Below the pieces are notes generated by a model. That model saw nothing but the letters and a program-made list of their open reading frames with translations, was not told the origin of the DNA and did no database searches. This document shows, in pieces, positions 26,234 through 35,634 of a stretch of DNA of 64,000 nucleotides. The DNA lies in NCBI GenBank assembly GCA_016718875.1, contig JADKBL010000003.1:211304-275303 (forward strand). Direction: 5' to 3'. The position numbers and the translations under genes are program-made. Positions within the stretch are counted from its first letter, which is position 1. Every line of letters starts with the position of its first letter. The DNA comes from Bacteroidota bacterium (GTDB lineage Bacteria; Bacteroidota; Bacteroidia; Bacteroidales; VadinHA17).

Positions 26234-29200
26234 TTACTGTTTATCCGATGACATTGCGGCAACTGCCTGAAGAAACCAGCCTGTGTGAGGAATCCACTGC
26301 TCACTCCATCTCCATTCATTGCCATTATCTTCCATTTTAAAATCTATCCCTGTTCCGTCACCTCTTCCATCCTTACCTGTAATCCCATTGGAAATACCAC
26401 CTCTGCCCGATCCGTGACCGTACATTGAACTCATATATGGAACATTGTTTGTGCCATAGCCGTACATCATGCATATATTGTAAGGATTGCAGCCAAGCAC
26501 CCACGATACTGCACTGTTTGCAAATTCAGCCAGATCCTGCCTGACCCCGTACGCATAATCACCCTGATATACAAGTCGTCCTCCCACTATTGCAGCAGCA
26601 GCAAGTGATCCCAGTCGGGCATCTTCGCCCTGCCACCACCAGCCACTCTCATTCTCATGAGGGATAAAAAATCCGTTCATAACCTTGTCTTTATACAGGA
26701 AGCTCTGACGGGGATAACCGAAGGGATTTGGTACCTCCTTCGTTATCTGAAGGTTATAGTCAAGAGTTTTCCGGATTGTAGTCAGAGCTGTTTCACGGAA
26801 ACCCGGATCACTCTCTTTGTCGAGATATCGTGCAAGTGCTATGACCGGAAGCCCTGCATCTGCAGCATGCCAGAAAGGCCGGTTTGAATCATTGGCAATA
26901 AAATAACCCTGAGGTGATATTCTGCCGGCGAGGTTTGCTGCCCGTTTTCTTGCCTCATCCCTGTAAAGACTTTTTCCGGTAGTTATCCATAGCTCTGTAG
27001 CACCCATAAGGGCACAATAATCATCAATTATATTCTCCTTCCCGTCATCGGCATATTTCGGGCTGTTTGCAAGCAGGTGCTCAAAAGCTTTCTCGGCACC
27101 ATCGAGGTATTGTTTTGATGTGAAATCACCGCCAATGCCCCACCTTGCAATCCTTGCGAGTACGGCAACTCCCATTCCACCACCTTCCCTGAAACCGCAC
27201 TGGTAATCGGAAGTGGTCTTGCTGTCAGCCAGAAGACCAACAACACGGCGTGCCTTTGGATCCCTGTTGAAATAGGTAAAAACAGTCATATAAAAATATC
27301 CCTCCGGTGAGAGTGAACGCATAATATAATCTGCTCCGTAAATAGCCTCTTTCTTCAGATTCTCAAGTGCATTAATTGAGTCAAGCATTTTACCGGCAGT
27401 TTCAGCAGTATTGATCATCGACCATGTTACCATCGGAGTCTGCTGGGGATTCATGAAATTGGTGTAAGCCAGGTGGGAGAAATATTTGCTGATATCGCCT
27501 GAGGCATCACACCATCCTCCCCGAAGGTCGACGGTTTTATCACTGCCAAAAAGCACAATGCTTTTATCGGCATCCAGTTCCTGTGGTGAATTAGCCCTCT
27601 GGTGAAAGAAGAAACCTGTAATAGCAGGTATTGATTTTTTCCCTAGCGCTTTATTCCCGATCTCAAAATCACAGGAGGAGTATTCCTTCCCATTATACTT
27701 TAAAGTTACCTTGTAATATCCGGACTTCCGGAACTGTGTAAAATCTGCCTGTGAATAATAAACACCGGGAGACCACTCTTCAACCTGCATACCCTGTTTC
27801 AGGCTTCCGGAATACTCCTTCTTAAGTGTCACGGCATCGACAATGTCAAATGACAAAGATGAAGGAAATGGCTTGCTGCTTTTTACCATTGCTGTTTTTG
27901 GCCCGTTCAGGTCGTATGCCACCTGGTTAGCCAGGATTGTGATCTCCTGTTTCAATGAATTATCAATGGTCCTGATCTCTTTATCCTTTTCAGGATTGGC
28001 CGCCCACAGGATTGCATTCCGCATAAGCTTTGTGAAGTTAGGATCAGTGCATGCCAGTGTATCATGACCGATACCGATATAGACTGCTCTTTCATATTTC
28101 TCATTGATCCATATCATAGGATGATCGCCCATAGGTATTTCCTGCTTATAAGAAGACTCATCGGCTGTAGCCAGAACGTGAACTCCGGCTCTCGGACTCT
28201 TATTGAATTCATACCATTCATCATAAAACCTGAAAGAAGATGGAAGGTCCTTCGTAACCGGATGGTTCCGGTCCTCAACAAGTATAGTGCCTGTCTGCTT
28301 CGCAGGATGAGGAGAATAAATTATGTCTCCCATGAGATGCTCGAACCACATCCAGTAAGGTACACTTGTCCCTTTGAATTGAGTACCGGTGAGTCCGGCA
28401 GCGTGAACTCCCACCCAGCCGTTGCCTCTCGAAATAAAATGCTGGAGTGCGATCTGCTGATCCATTGTCATATCGAACGGAGCAAGGTGAAGCTGTACAA
28501 ATACCTTGTAATTAGAAAGGTTTTCCTCATTGATGAGGGAGGCATCCCTTGTTACAACAATTTCAAAATTATTGTCGGATGCTATTTTCTCAAGAAAAGC
28601 CTTACTCTTGATTATCATCGGATCATGATCAGGGTCCGCTGATGCGACTGCCAGTACTTTGAAGGCAGGAACCGGAACATATTTTGCAGAGTAAAGGGCC
28701 TCTCTTCCTGTTACAAAAAGACTCTTTTTATCCTTTCCCCCGAAGGCAACTGAATTCGGACGTTCAGGAATATGGATCATCCCCTTTTGTCTTCCTTCGC
28801 TGTTGAAGACGTAGATATCACCATCAGCTATATATACATCACCATTCTTTTCAGGAACTGAGAAGAACTCCCCTTTTTCGGCAAACCGCTGCATATTTGA
28901 TACATTGCCCTGATCATCAACATCAAGCTTAACGGTCCTCTTGTCGTATTCATTACTCACATAAAGAGGCTTGCCTGGTATGGCTTCAGCAAGACCAGAA
29001 GAGCGGGCAAGATCATAGCATACCGGGATTATTGTAACACCATCCGGAGCGACCCAGCACTCTTCGTTGCTTTTCACCACAACCTTGTCAAAATCGTGGT
29101 AATCTCTCCACCTGTTAGTTGGATAGAGTGCCTTGTGTATTTTGCCGACCGATCCCATTTTTGCTTTTTTCAAAGGCTGAATTGTCTCGTCGGGATGGTT

Positions 29201-31666
29201 GGGATTTAAGGAATAGACAAGTGTTCCAAAACCGGAATTGCCCCACATGCTGAACGAAGTGCCTGAAGCATCGGGAGAATTTATGTATTTCTCCTGCTCC
29301 CCGTTTATCTTGTGCCCGTATTGCGGAAAATATTTGAATACAACCAGCAGGTTATCTTTTGAATCACAGCCCAGAGATAACGGTTCCCATGGAAAATCAG
29401 CCAGCAGGTCGAGACTGTTGGTCTCAACTGACCATTTGTAAATTCTTTTAAGTCTCTGCTCCGAGAAATAAATATTCCCTTTTGAATCGCTGCACATCCC
29501 TTCCGTAAACTCAAATCCCTTTGCAAGCATTTTTACAGGTTCTTCAGATGAAGAGCTGTTCTTTGGAGTTTTACCGGTTAAAAATAATCTTGCCAGCTCA
29601 ACGGGTCGAACCTCCGTATTTGTATTGATGTCATACAGCGGATTATCGGTGGTGAATTTTATCTGGCTGTAATTGTGAACATTCCGAAACTCCAGATTCT
29701 TACAATCCCAGGTTCTGACAGAATAAGGGTATGGTGTTTTGAATCTGATCACTCTGAACATGTAGAGATTTGCGAACATCAGGTTACTGCAGTTGCTGAT
29801 CTCCATAGGCTGGCAGTAAACTCCCTCCCTGCTCTCCTCCTCTAGCTGAAGGGCATACATCTTCCAGTTTGAGACTCTGTTGAACCTTACCTCATTCCTG
29901 ACGTGATGCTCAACCGACATAGCATAGATCTTTCCCGGAGTGGTTGTATTTGAAACATAAATTCCTGAATTTGCGTAGCTGCTGGCAGTCCAGATATTCT
30001 TGAATATCCCGCCACCGCCGTTTGTGACCCACATGCTCCAGTACTGAGTGTCCCATGCCGGATCGGGTCCCTGGACAGGATTCGGTTTTCTGTCCTGATT
30101 GCCATAACCGCCCCATGGCACATACGGACCTTTCTTCATGCCACCGTGTCCGCCAACAAACTTAACATCATCGAGCATGGATTTCTCACCGCTCATCCAT
30201 TTGCAGGCAACCGCCCTGTAGTTATATTCTCCGGTATAAAGGCCCACCCCGGTTACAATGTTTGTACCTCCCTGGGGAGATTCCATCAGCGGTACAGGAG
30301 ATCCAAAGCCGCTGAATGCAGGTGTACTTTCACCTATAATAAATTGTGTTGCAATAGGATGAAGACCTATAATTACTGTCTCCGGCTTCAGTTTAATAGT
30401 CTCCGTTACCCTGTAGAGACCCTGGGGCACATATATTGTCTTGTACTTTTCTATTGCCTTTCTGATTATTTCAGTATCGTCATTTGTTCCGTCACCCTTT
30501 GCACCAAGATCTTTAAGGTTTACCCATGTCTCCATTGGTGGAATGGCCGGAATGTCAGTTGCTGCAGGTGCCGGAAGAGTAGCAAGAACCTCAGATTCAA
30601 ACACTGTCTTAAACTCCTGCTCTGCTGTAATGTCTTCCATCTGAAGACCATAGACAAAGCTCTTAATCCTGTATATTTTTGCAGGGACAGCAGTTACGGT
30701 TTTACTTTTCTTATAACTGATTAACACCGGTACATTCTGGCAGGTAATATTTCTGAGATTTATCTGAAGAATGTCGTTGCCCTCATTTTCAAAAGATATT
30801 GCAGGACCTGAAACATTCCGGAACTGACAATCTTCCATATAGAGCTTTTCCCAGTAGCCGGGGTCCACATCAATAACTTTAGGAACATTATTGACATTCA
30901 TTCTTAAAATTGTCAGACCAGCCTGTTGGGTTTTAATTGCAGCTATCCGCTGTCCTTCAAAATATGTATCAAGCATCATGAACTGCCAGCCGGGGGAGGC
31001 TTTGGTTGTATATATTCCGTAATCACCACCAAAGAATCGGACATCTTCCATCTCATTGCCTATGTCGAAAAGACCTGCTTTGCCTTTTCCGATATTAATA
31101 TCACAATGCGCAACAAAGCTATGCTGGGCGTAATGAGTTCTGAGTGCAACCGCGGCTGGATTCCCGTCTTCAATTACTATATCAACATTTGAGAGGGCAC
31201 TGTAAAATGTCCCTGCACCAGCATCATTCACAGGCTTTCCCGGTTCAACAACACTGCTGGTGAACCAGAACATATAATTTGCTTTTCCCTTATCGGATGC
31301 TACCGGCTCCTGATAACCCGGAGTATTCTTCCTGAGAACAAAAACAGGACGTTTCTGACCATACCCTATTATCCTGATGGCAGCAGGAATATAAATTGTT
31401 TTTGAGATTACATAAGTCCCTTCCGGAATGAATATTATTCCGAAATTCTGCTCAAGCTTCATTTTATTGATAGCTCCCTGAAGGGCCTCGGTCACATCAC
31501 TTTTACCGTCTGCAGTGATGTTAAAATTTCCTGATGTGAAATAAAATGCTTCAGGATCTTCAGGCTTCTGAGTGTAATAAGATTTACTTTTAGGAATGAC
31601 TGCCTCTGCTGATAGAATAAAAGAAGTCCATAAGAACAGGACTAAGACAAGATTTTTACGATTCAT
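26234..31666 (-). CDS. Giant multidomain polysaccharide-degrading protein: two pectate-lyase-like helices, propeller, ThuA, Ig-like, GH9
   Basis: A 1810-residue secreted protein (signal peptide about residues 1-22). In order: about 35-330, a beta-helix of the pectate-lyase superfamily (GKSDVTEALQGAINKM, FIPEGTYVISKTIYIP); about 380-690, a second one (LGAKGDGTNDDTEIIRKAI, IYVPQGLYRVTETIKL); about 715-990, an SMP-30/NHL-like propeller (GMCSDSKGNIYFSEQRLKR); about 1005-1220, a ThuA domain; about 1240-1330, an Ig-like N-terminal cellulase domain; and about 1335-1805, a GH9 catalytic domain. The GH9 aspartates appear as GGWCDASGDISKYF (Asp1387, Asp1391), one residue wider apart than the common DAGD. 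The C-terminal acid is probably in NEWRWSEQWIPH. The frame is open throughout with no repeats or stops. It heads a three-gene minus-strand unit with two ThuA genes. GH9 suggests a beta-glucan or related target; the joint activity is unknown. Confidence 0.85.
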   Translation of the reverse strand: MNRKNLVLVLFLWTSFILSAEAVIPKSKSYYTQKPEDPEAFYFTSGNFNITADGKSDVTEALQGAINKMKLEQNFGIIFIPEGTYVISKTIYIPAAIRIIGYGQKRPVFVLRKNTPGYQEPVASDKGKANYMFWFTSSVVEPGKPVNDAGAGTFYSALSNVDIVIEDGNPAAVALRTHYAQHSFVAHCDINIGKGKAGLFDIGNEMEDVRFFGGDYGIYTTKASPGWQFMMLDTYFEGQRIAAIKTQQAGLTILRMNVNNVPKVIDVDPGYWEKLYMEDCQFRNVSGPAISFENEGNDILQINLRNITCQNVPVLISYKKSKTVTAVPAKIYRIKSFVYGLQMEDITAEQEFKTVFESEVLATLPAPAATDIPAIPPMETWVNLKDLGAKGDGTNDDTEIIRKAIEKYKTIYVPQGLYRVTETIKLKPETVIIGLHPIATQFIIGESTPAFSGFGSPVPLMESPQGGTNIVTGVGLYTGEYNYRAVACKWMSGEKSMLDDVKFVGGHGGMKKGPYVPWGGYGNQDRKPNPVQGPDPAWDTQYWSMWVTNGGGGIFKNIWTASSYANSGIYVSNTTTPGKIYAMSVEHHVRNEVRFNRVSNWKMYALQLEEESREGVYCQPMEISNCSNLMFANLYMFRVIRFKTPYPYSVRTWDCKNLEFRNVHNYSQIKFTTDNPLYDINTNTEVRPVELARLFLTGKTPKNSSSSEEPVKMLAKGFEFTEGMCSDSKGNIYFSEQRLKRIYKWSVETNSLDLLADFPWEPLSLGCDSKDNLLVVFKYFPQYGHKINGEQEKYINSPDASGTSFSMWGNSGFGTLVYSLNPNHPDETIQPLKKAKMGSVGKIHKALYPTNRWRDYHDFDKVVVKSNEECWVAPDGVTIIPVCYDLARSSGLAEAIPGKPLYVSNEYDKRTVKLDVDDQGNVSNMQRFAEKGEFFSVPEKNGDVYIADGDIYVFNSEGRQKGMIHIPERPNSVAFGGKDKKSLFVTGREALYSAKYVPVPAFKVLAVASADPDHDPMIIKSKAFLEKIASDNNFEIVVTRDASLINEENLSNYKVFVQLHLAPFDMTMDQQIALQHFISRGNGWVGVHAAGLTGTQFKGTSVPYWMWFEHLMGDIIYSPHPAKQTGTILVEDRNHPVTKDLPSSFRFYDEWYEFNKSPRAGVHVLATADESSYKQEIPMGDHPMIWINEKYERAVYIGIGHDTLACTDPNFTKLMRNAILWAANPEKDKEIRTIDNSLKQEITILANQVAYDLNGPKTAMVKSSKPFPSSLSFDIVDAVTLKKEYSGSLKQGMQVEEWSPGVYYSQADFTQFRKSGYYKVTLKYNGKEYSSCDFEIGNKALGKKSIPAITGFFFHQRANSPQELDADKSIVLFGSDKTVDLRGGWCDASGDISKYFSHLAYTNFMNPQQTPMVTWSMINTAETAGKMLDSINALENLKKEAIYGADYIMRSLSPEGYFYMTVFTYFNRDPKARRVVGLLADSKTTSDYQCGFREGGGMGVAVLARIARWGIGGDFTSKQYLDGAEKAFEHLLANSPKYADDGKENIIDDYCALMGATELWITTGKSLYRDEARKRAANLAGRISPQGYFIANDSNRPFWHAADAGLPVIALARYLDKESDPGFRETALTTIRKTLDYNLQITKEVPNPFGYPRQSFLYKDKVMNGFFIPHENESGWWWQGEDARLGSLAAAAIVGGRLVYQGDYAYGVRQDLAEFANSAVSWVLGCNPYNICMMYGYGTNNVPYMSSMYGHGSGRGGISNGITGKDGRGDGTGIDFKMEDNGNEWRWSEQWIPHTGWFLQAVAAMSSDKQ

Positions 31667-31810
31667 GGGATTATCGGATATATGAAATAAAATTAATTAC
31701 ATAAATCCAAACCCAATAATATCAGGATCAAGATTATGAATTTTTAACAGAAATAAATCCTCTGCCCGTTTGGTAATTAAGGTTAAGAAAGGTCGCTAAG
31801 ATGGAACTTG

Positions 31811-31870
31811 ATTTAGTTAAACTTTGTGTCCTCTGTGTTTTTAACTTTGTGCACTCTGTGGTTAAAAAAA
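31811..31870. repeat. CTTTGTGnnCTCTGTGGTTAA low-complexity repeat
   Basis: Two related units, CTTTGTGTCCTCTGTG and CTTTGTGCACTCTGTG, each followed by T/A-rich sequence, lie between the mosaic gene and GH5. A similar unit (CTTTGCGCTCTTTGCGGTTAA) occurs upstream of leuS near 46227. It has no coding content and is probably a common intergenic word of this genome. Confidence 0.4.
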
Positions 31871-31901
31871 CTTCGCGTTATCTGAAATTCACAATCTTCA
31901 G

Positions 31902-33026
31902 CTAAATGGTTTTTAACAGCTCTACCATTTTTCTGTCGAGCTTCAATCCTTTGTAATTCTCATACTGAACATCCTTTCTCCCGCTGTCAGCAACCCCAAA
32001 TGAGCCCCTGAAACACCACATCGCATAACCCCATTTGTTTTCCTTCCATATTTCAAGGTTGTCTTTCAGAAAAGCAAGTGTGACTTCATGCGGAGTCTGG
32101 TTATAAACTCCGAATTCACCCACATAAACTCCGATACCTCTGCCTTCAATCTCTTTCCATGGCTGGAAATGTTTTACAAGCCTGGCTTTGTCCCAGAGCT
32201 CTCCCCTGTTATCCTTCATCGGCCAGGTTGGAAAAGTATTATTGCCACTTGACCATGCCGCCTTATAATGTGTAACAACTCCGGGTGTATAGCCTCTGGC
32301 GCATTGTGCAATTTTTTGTTCCACAAGATTTGTACTTGGTCTGAAATCGTATCCGTCAATGGCTATCAGCCTGCCGGGATCAACACTTCTTATCTCATTT
32401 ACAAGGTATCTGATAACTTTATCATGCTTCTCCTCTGTTGTACGTGTCGGTTCATTGAAAAGATTAAAACTCACCCTGCTGTTGGGAATTCCTTTATATC
32501 TCTCTGCAAAGTGCTTCCAGTGAAATGCGCATGCCCTTAGTGTTTCCTCATCGTCCCATACACTTGTCTTTTCCTTGTACTGAGGCTTGAAAACCACATC
32601 GTTAATTGTATAACCGGGTGACCTGTGGAAATTGATACAGACATGCAATCCATACTGCTTTCCCCATTCAACAGCCTGGTCAATCTCTTTCAGATGCTTC
32701 TCCTTCAGTTTATACCAGTCGTCCTCCTCACACCAGCATTTATATGACATTGGAAGTCTGACAAAGTTGAATCCCAGCTCTTTTATTGCTTCAAAATCAG
32801 ACTCTCTGAACGGTTCATTTTTAGCTCCCCACTCAGGTGCGATATCCATCCATTCATCAGGCTTATGTGTAAATTTCTCCTGGAGATTAAATCCTTTCCA
32901 GAGAGGAAGTGTATTATATGAAATATCCTTTTGCTTAAACACTGTTTCCCCGGTCATGTTGTGACCATTAATAAAGGTAAGCGCTCCGGCAGTAGCTGTT
33001 GTTTTGAGGAAGTCTCTCCTTTTCAT
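31902..33026 (-). CDS. GH5 family endoglucanase/mannanase-like glycoside hydrolase
   Basis: A 374-residue retaining glycoside hydrolase of clan GH-A. The N-terminus MKRRDFLKTTATAGALTF has a Tat-like twin-arginine signal. The barrel contains PLWKGFNLQEKF, FNFVRLPMSYKCW, HVCINFHRSPGY, FNLFNEP (acid/base Glu192) and GVYVGEFGVY (nucleophile Glu304), in the order and spacing of GH5. The subfamily and substrate (beta-glucan, mannan or xyloglucan) cannot be fixed by eye. It sits between a propeller protein and the GH9 mosaic on the same strand, with 235 nt separating it from the latter. Confidence 0.88.
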   Translation of the reverse strand: MKRRDFLKTTATAGALTFINGHNMTGETVFKQKDISYNTLPLWKGFNLQEKFTHKPDEWMDIAPEWGAKNEPFRESDFEAIKELGFNFVRLPMSYKCWCEEDDWYKLKEKHLKEIDQAVEWGKQYGLHVCINFHRSPGYTINDVVFKPQYKEKTSVWDDEETLRACAFHWKHFAERYKGIPNSRVSFNLFNEPTRTTEEKHDKVIRYLVNEIRSVDPGRLIAIDGYDFRPSTNLVEQKIAQCARGYTPGVVTHYKAAWSSGNNTFPTWPMKDNRGELWDKARLVKHFQPWKEIEGRGIGVYVGEFGVYNQTPHEVTLAFLKDNLEIWKENKWGYAMWCFRGSFGVADSGRKDVQYENYKGLKLDRKMVELLKTI

Positions 33027-33065
33027 GATATTTTTATCTTGTTACTTTTGTCTTTTCCTTATTTT

Positions 33066-33124
33066 AAAACATCCCCCTGCCCCCCTTCGCTCCGCTCAGG
33101 GCAGGCACTTCAAAGGGGGAATCC
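33066..33124. repeat. CCCCCT/AGGGGG dispersed repeat, copy 2
   Basis: The same outer arms as at 3151-3187 (ACATCCCCCTG and CACTTCAAAGGGGGAAT) enclose an extra GC-rich segment (CCCTTCGCTCCGCTCAGGG). That segment can form its own small hairpin. The element lies between GH5 and the propeller protein gene. Confidence 0.6.
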
Positions 33125-33142
33125 CTGCCCATACCACATTTG

Positions 33143-34429
33143 TTATACCATCTTCTTCCTGATGTCTGAAATATCAATTATATACAACTGCCTTCCGTTA
33201 CCACCATGAGGTGAATCAATGCAGACCATCTTTCCATCGGGACTGAACCTTGGATGCAGATCGCATCTCCATTCACCTTTGTACTCTGCAGGCAGGGGAA
33301 AGCTTCCGATATCGATCCTCCTGTCGGAAGGAATATGAAACAGGTATGGTATCTGGTTTCTGTCTGAGCCGCTTGCATAATTATCACACAACAGCCACTC
33401 TTTCCCATTACCCCATGGCAGGTATGTCTGATGACCATTTACCGGCATCTTTTCCTTTCCGAACTGTGTGTACCGTCCTGTCTTGTCTTCAAGAATATAA
33501 AATCCCCAGGAATTCTCCTCAGGCTTTGTGAAAGCATTTATGTGTGAAGGATCTTCCCAAATGAAATGAGATGTGCTTCCCGATGGATCAATGCAGAAAA
33601 GATCAGTCCCGTCAGGAGAGGCTGTGAACATCCTTGTGGTAAATCCGCCAACAGCCATTGTCTGTCTGTCACTTCGCTCATGACGCCACCTGTGAAGAAA
33701 AGTAAAGCGGGTTCCATCGGTATTGACAAGAAGATGGTTGAACCAGTGGTAATTATCCTGCACAGATGTATCATTATAAGGAATTGATGACAGATCCTTA
33801 AGAGAAAAAAGCATTATGCTTTCAGATTTCTTAAGATCTACTTTGTACAGGCCAATCTCTGAAGGAGCCTTCTTATTTTCAAATGGATCATTTATGCCCG
33901 GATAGCCATATCCCGGCCGCAGGTTCTGAATTCTTGAAAAGCTTGTGCCAATAGCCCAGCTTCCGTCAGGACTTAATGCATATACTGCTTCAGGAAGAGT
34001 ACGCATTTTCCCGTTTTTAATATTAAGTATCCTGCTCACAAAATGGTCTTTCTCACGGTCATTCCAAATGATCTCATCCTTTGATCCCGGTATCCACTGA
34101 AGCATGCATCCCTGCTGCCATCCCCATGATTTACTGGAACCCAGATCAATCCACCTGTCATTATCCTGAAGATCGACCATACCGATCCTGATTTCATCAT
34201 TCGCCTCAGGGGACCGATGCTCAAAATTAACTTGCATTCCAAGAAGGTACCTGTTTGATGGATCAAACTGAAGCTTGTCATAATAACCGAACCAGTGAAA
34301 ACCCGGACCTTTGGTTACAGCTCTTACAGGACTGTACGATGAGAATAAACTGCTTCCTCGACCAGTTGATCCGGCATATAAGCCGGCCGAAAGTATTGTT
34401 AATAATTTAACAGCATGTCGTCTTTCCAT
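33143..34429 (-). CDS. Exported beta-propeller protein of unknown function
   Basis: A 428-residue protein with an N-terminal leader (MERRHAVKLLTILSAGLYAG, Tat-like or Sec) and repeated propeller-type strands: FDPSNRYLLGMQV, LQWIPGSKDEIIWND, ALSPDGSWAIGTS, TASPDGTDLFCID and HPRFSPDGKMVCIDSPHGG. The SPDG motifs are those of TolB/WD40-like propellers, also found in oligogalacturonate-lyase-type and other propeller lyases. The motif HWFGYYDKLQFDP at the start of the propeller is distinctive, and it is probably a recurring but uncharacterised family in polysaccharide loci. No catalytic assignment is made. It follows the frameshifted GH43 gene by 6 nt. Confidence 0.65.
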   Translation of the reverse strand: MERRHAVKLLTILSAGLYAGSTGRGSSLFSSYSPVRAVTKGPGFHWFGYYDKLQFDPSNRYLLGMQVNFEHRSPEANDEIRIGMVDLQDNDRWIDLGSSKSWGWQQGCMLQWIPGSKDEIIWNDREKDHFVSRILNIKNGKMRTLPEAVYALSPDGSWAIGTSFSRIQNLRPGYGYPGINDPFENKKAPSEIGLYKVDLKKSESIMLFSLKDLSSIPYNDTSVQDNYHWFNHLLVNTDGTRFTFLHRWRHERSDRQTMAVGGFTTRMFTASPDGTDLFCIDPSGSTSHFIWEDPSHINAFTKPEENSWGFYILEDKTGRYTQFGKEKMPVNGHQTYLPWGNGKEWLLCDNYASGSDRNQIPYLFHIPSDRRIDIGSFPLPAEYKGEWRCDLHPRFSPDGKMVCIDSPHGGNGRQLYIIDISDIRKKMV

Positions 34430-34435
34430 ATCTTG

Positions 34436-35580
34436 TCATTTTTTACCAAAATAACCTAGGTCCCATTTGTCAATCCATTCTATAACTGGCCTGTTATCAG
34501 AGAATCTTACAGGCAGCCAGATCGAAGTGCCATCAACCGGATTATCCGGTACCCACCTGTCGCCGATGAATATGAAGGCATCCTGTTTTCCCGGCACTTT
34601 CAGAATATAGGTCCCCTGTGAATTAAGAGAGATATCGGAATCTTTACCCTTAAACGGGTTCCCAAGTTCAGTCCATGGCCCTGCTATTGATTCTGAAACA
34701 GCTGATCTCCCTGCATTCGGGGCCCAGCCGGTACAGCCTGAGTTGATCATATAATACTTTCCATCCTTTTTAAACATTGTCGGAGCTTCCATAAATCTGT
34801 TAACAAATATTCTCCAGTATCTGCCCGAAGGTGACAGATAATCCTCTGTAAGCAGGGATATGTGAAGTGTACTATTCTCTTCGGATGAGTAGATATGATA
34901 TGCTTTCCCGTCATCATCAACAAATAATGTCATATCACGTGCCATCTGGCCGCGGTGAAAATCCTTGCAAGAATGTTAAGTGAATCCGGATGCTGAGGCA
35001 GGTCCCCTCCCGAATATGCTTTCAGTGCAGATTCCTTTGGAAATTTATCTTTTAATGTACCAGCATTTACCGGCCAGAAATTTGCATTAGGTCTGAAGAT
35101 CTTTATTAAAGTAAAAGGCCCTGTTGCCCTGTCACTTATTGCAACCCCTGTAAGTGCATTCTTATGACCCTGTCCCAGTATATCATGATGGAACCACATT
35201 ACAAATTTCCCGGTCTTTTTGTTGTAAATCACTTTCGGACGTTCAATCTTGCATCCTTTTGCCAGGTAATGCAGCGGATCATCGAATACTTTGAGAACAA
35301 CTCCCTCGTTCTTCCAGTTATAAAGATCGGAGGAGGAATAGCAGCTCACCCCTACCTGTGCATCACTGCCCATCTTACCTTTTGTCATAATCTGGCCATA
35401 CCAGTAATACCTATCTTCAATAACCAGGATGCCTCCAGCGTGTGCATTTATTGTATCTCCTGAAGTGTCAAGCCATGCCCTCCCCGGATAAAAAGCATTA
35501 ATTAACTTTTGTCCTGATAAAATACACGAATTCAGTAAAATAATCAGTGAAAAAAGTAATATGAAAAATCTCAGTTGCAT
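34436..35580 (-). pseudogene. GH43-like glycosidase lipoprotein split by one frameshift
   Basis: Two overlapping minus-strand frames together encode one five-bladed-propeller glycosidase of about 380 residues. The 5' part (35580-34930) has a lipoprotein signal (ILLNSC), HAGGILVIEDRYYWYGQ and a region through HPDSLNILAR, then goes out of frame. The 3' part is readable from KDFHRGQMARDMTLF and continues with VDDDGKAYHIYSSEE, EAPTMFKKDGKYYMINSGC and GTSIWLPV. The crossover lies at about 34955-34970, where a single-base change would restore one frame. The sequence style is like GH43 beta-galactosidase or arabinofuranosidase members. It may be a true pseudogene or a sequencing/assembly error; the flanking code is otherwise intact. 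Confidence 0.75.
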
Positions 35581-35603
35581 TTTGCGTCCTGTGCCTTTTG
35601 CCT

Positions 35604-35633
35604 TGCGCCATTGCGCCTCTGCGCCATTGCGCC
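35604..35633. repeat. TGCGCCATTGCGCC direct repeat
   Basis: The 14-mer TGCGCCATTGCGCC is repeated at 35604-35617 and 35620-35633, separated by TC. It begins one base after the stop of the shortened uroporphyrinogen-decarboxylase-like gene (stop 35637-35635, minus), so the truncation point and the repeat coincide. Confidence 0.6.
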
Positions 35634-35634
35634 A

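Noticed and set aside
28064..28642. 192-codon plus-strand frame opposite the ThuA domain of the mosaic
   Set aside because: Antisense shadow; the minus-strand product is well supported.
30146..30724. 192-codon plus-strand frame opposite the mosaic gene
   Set aside because: Antisense shadow of the beta-helix code, rich in Cys and His, with no recognisable domain.
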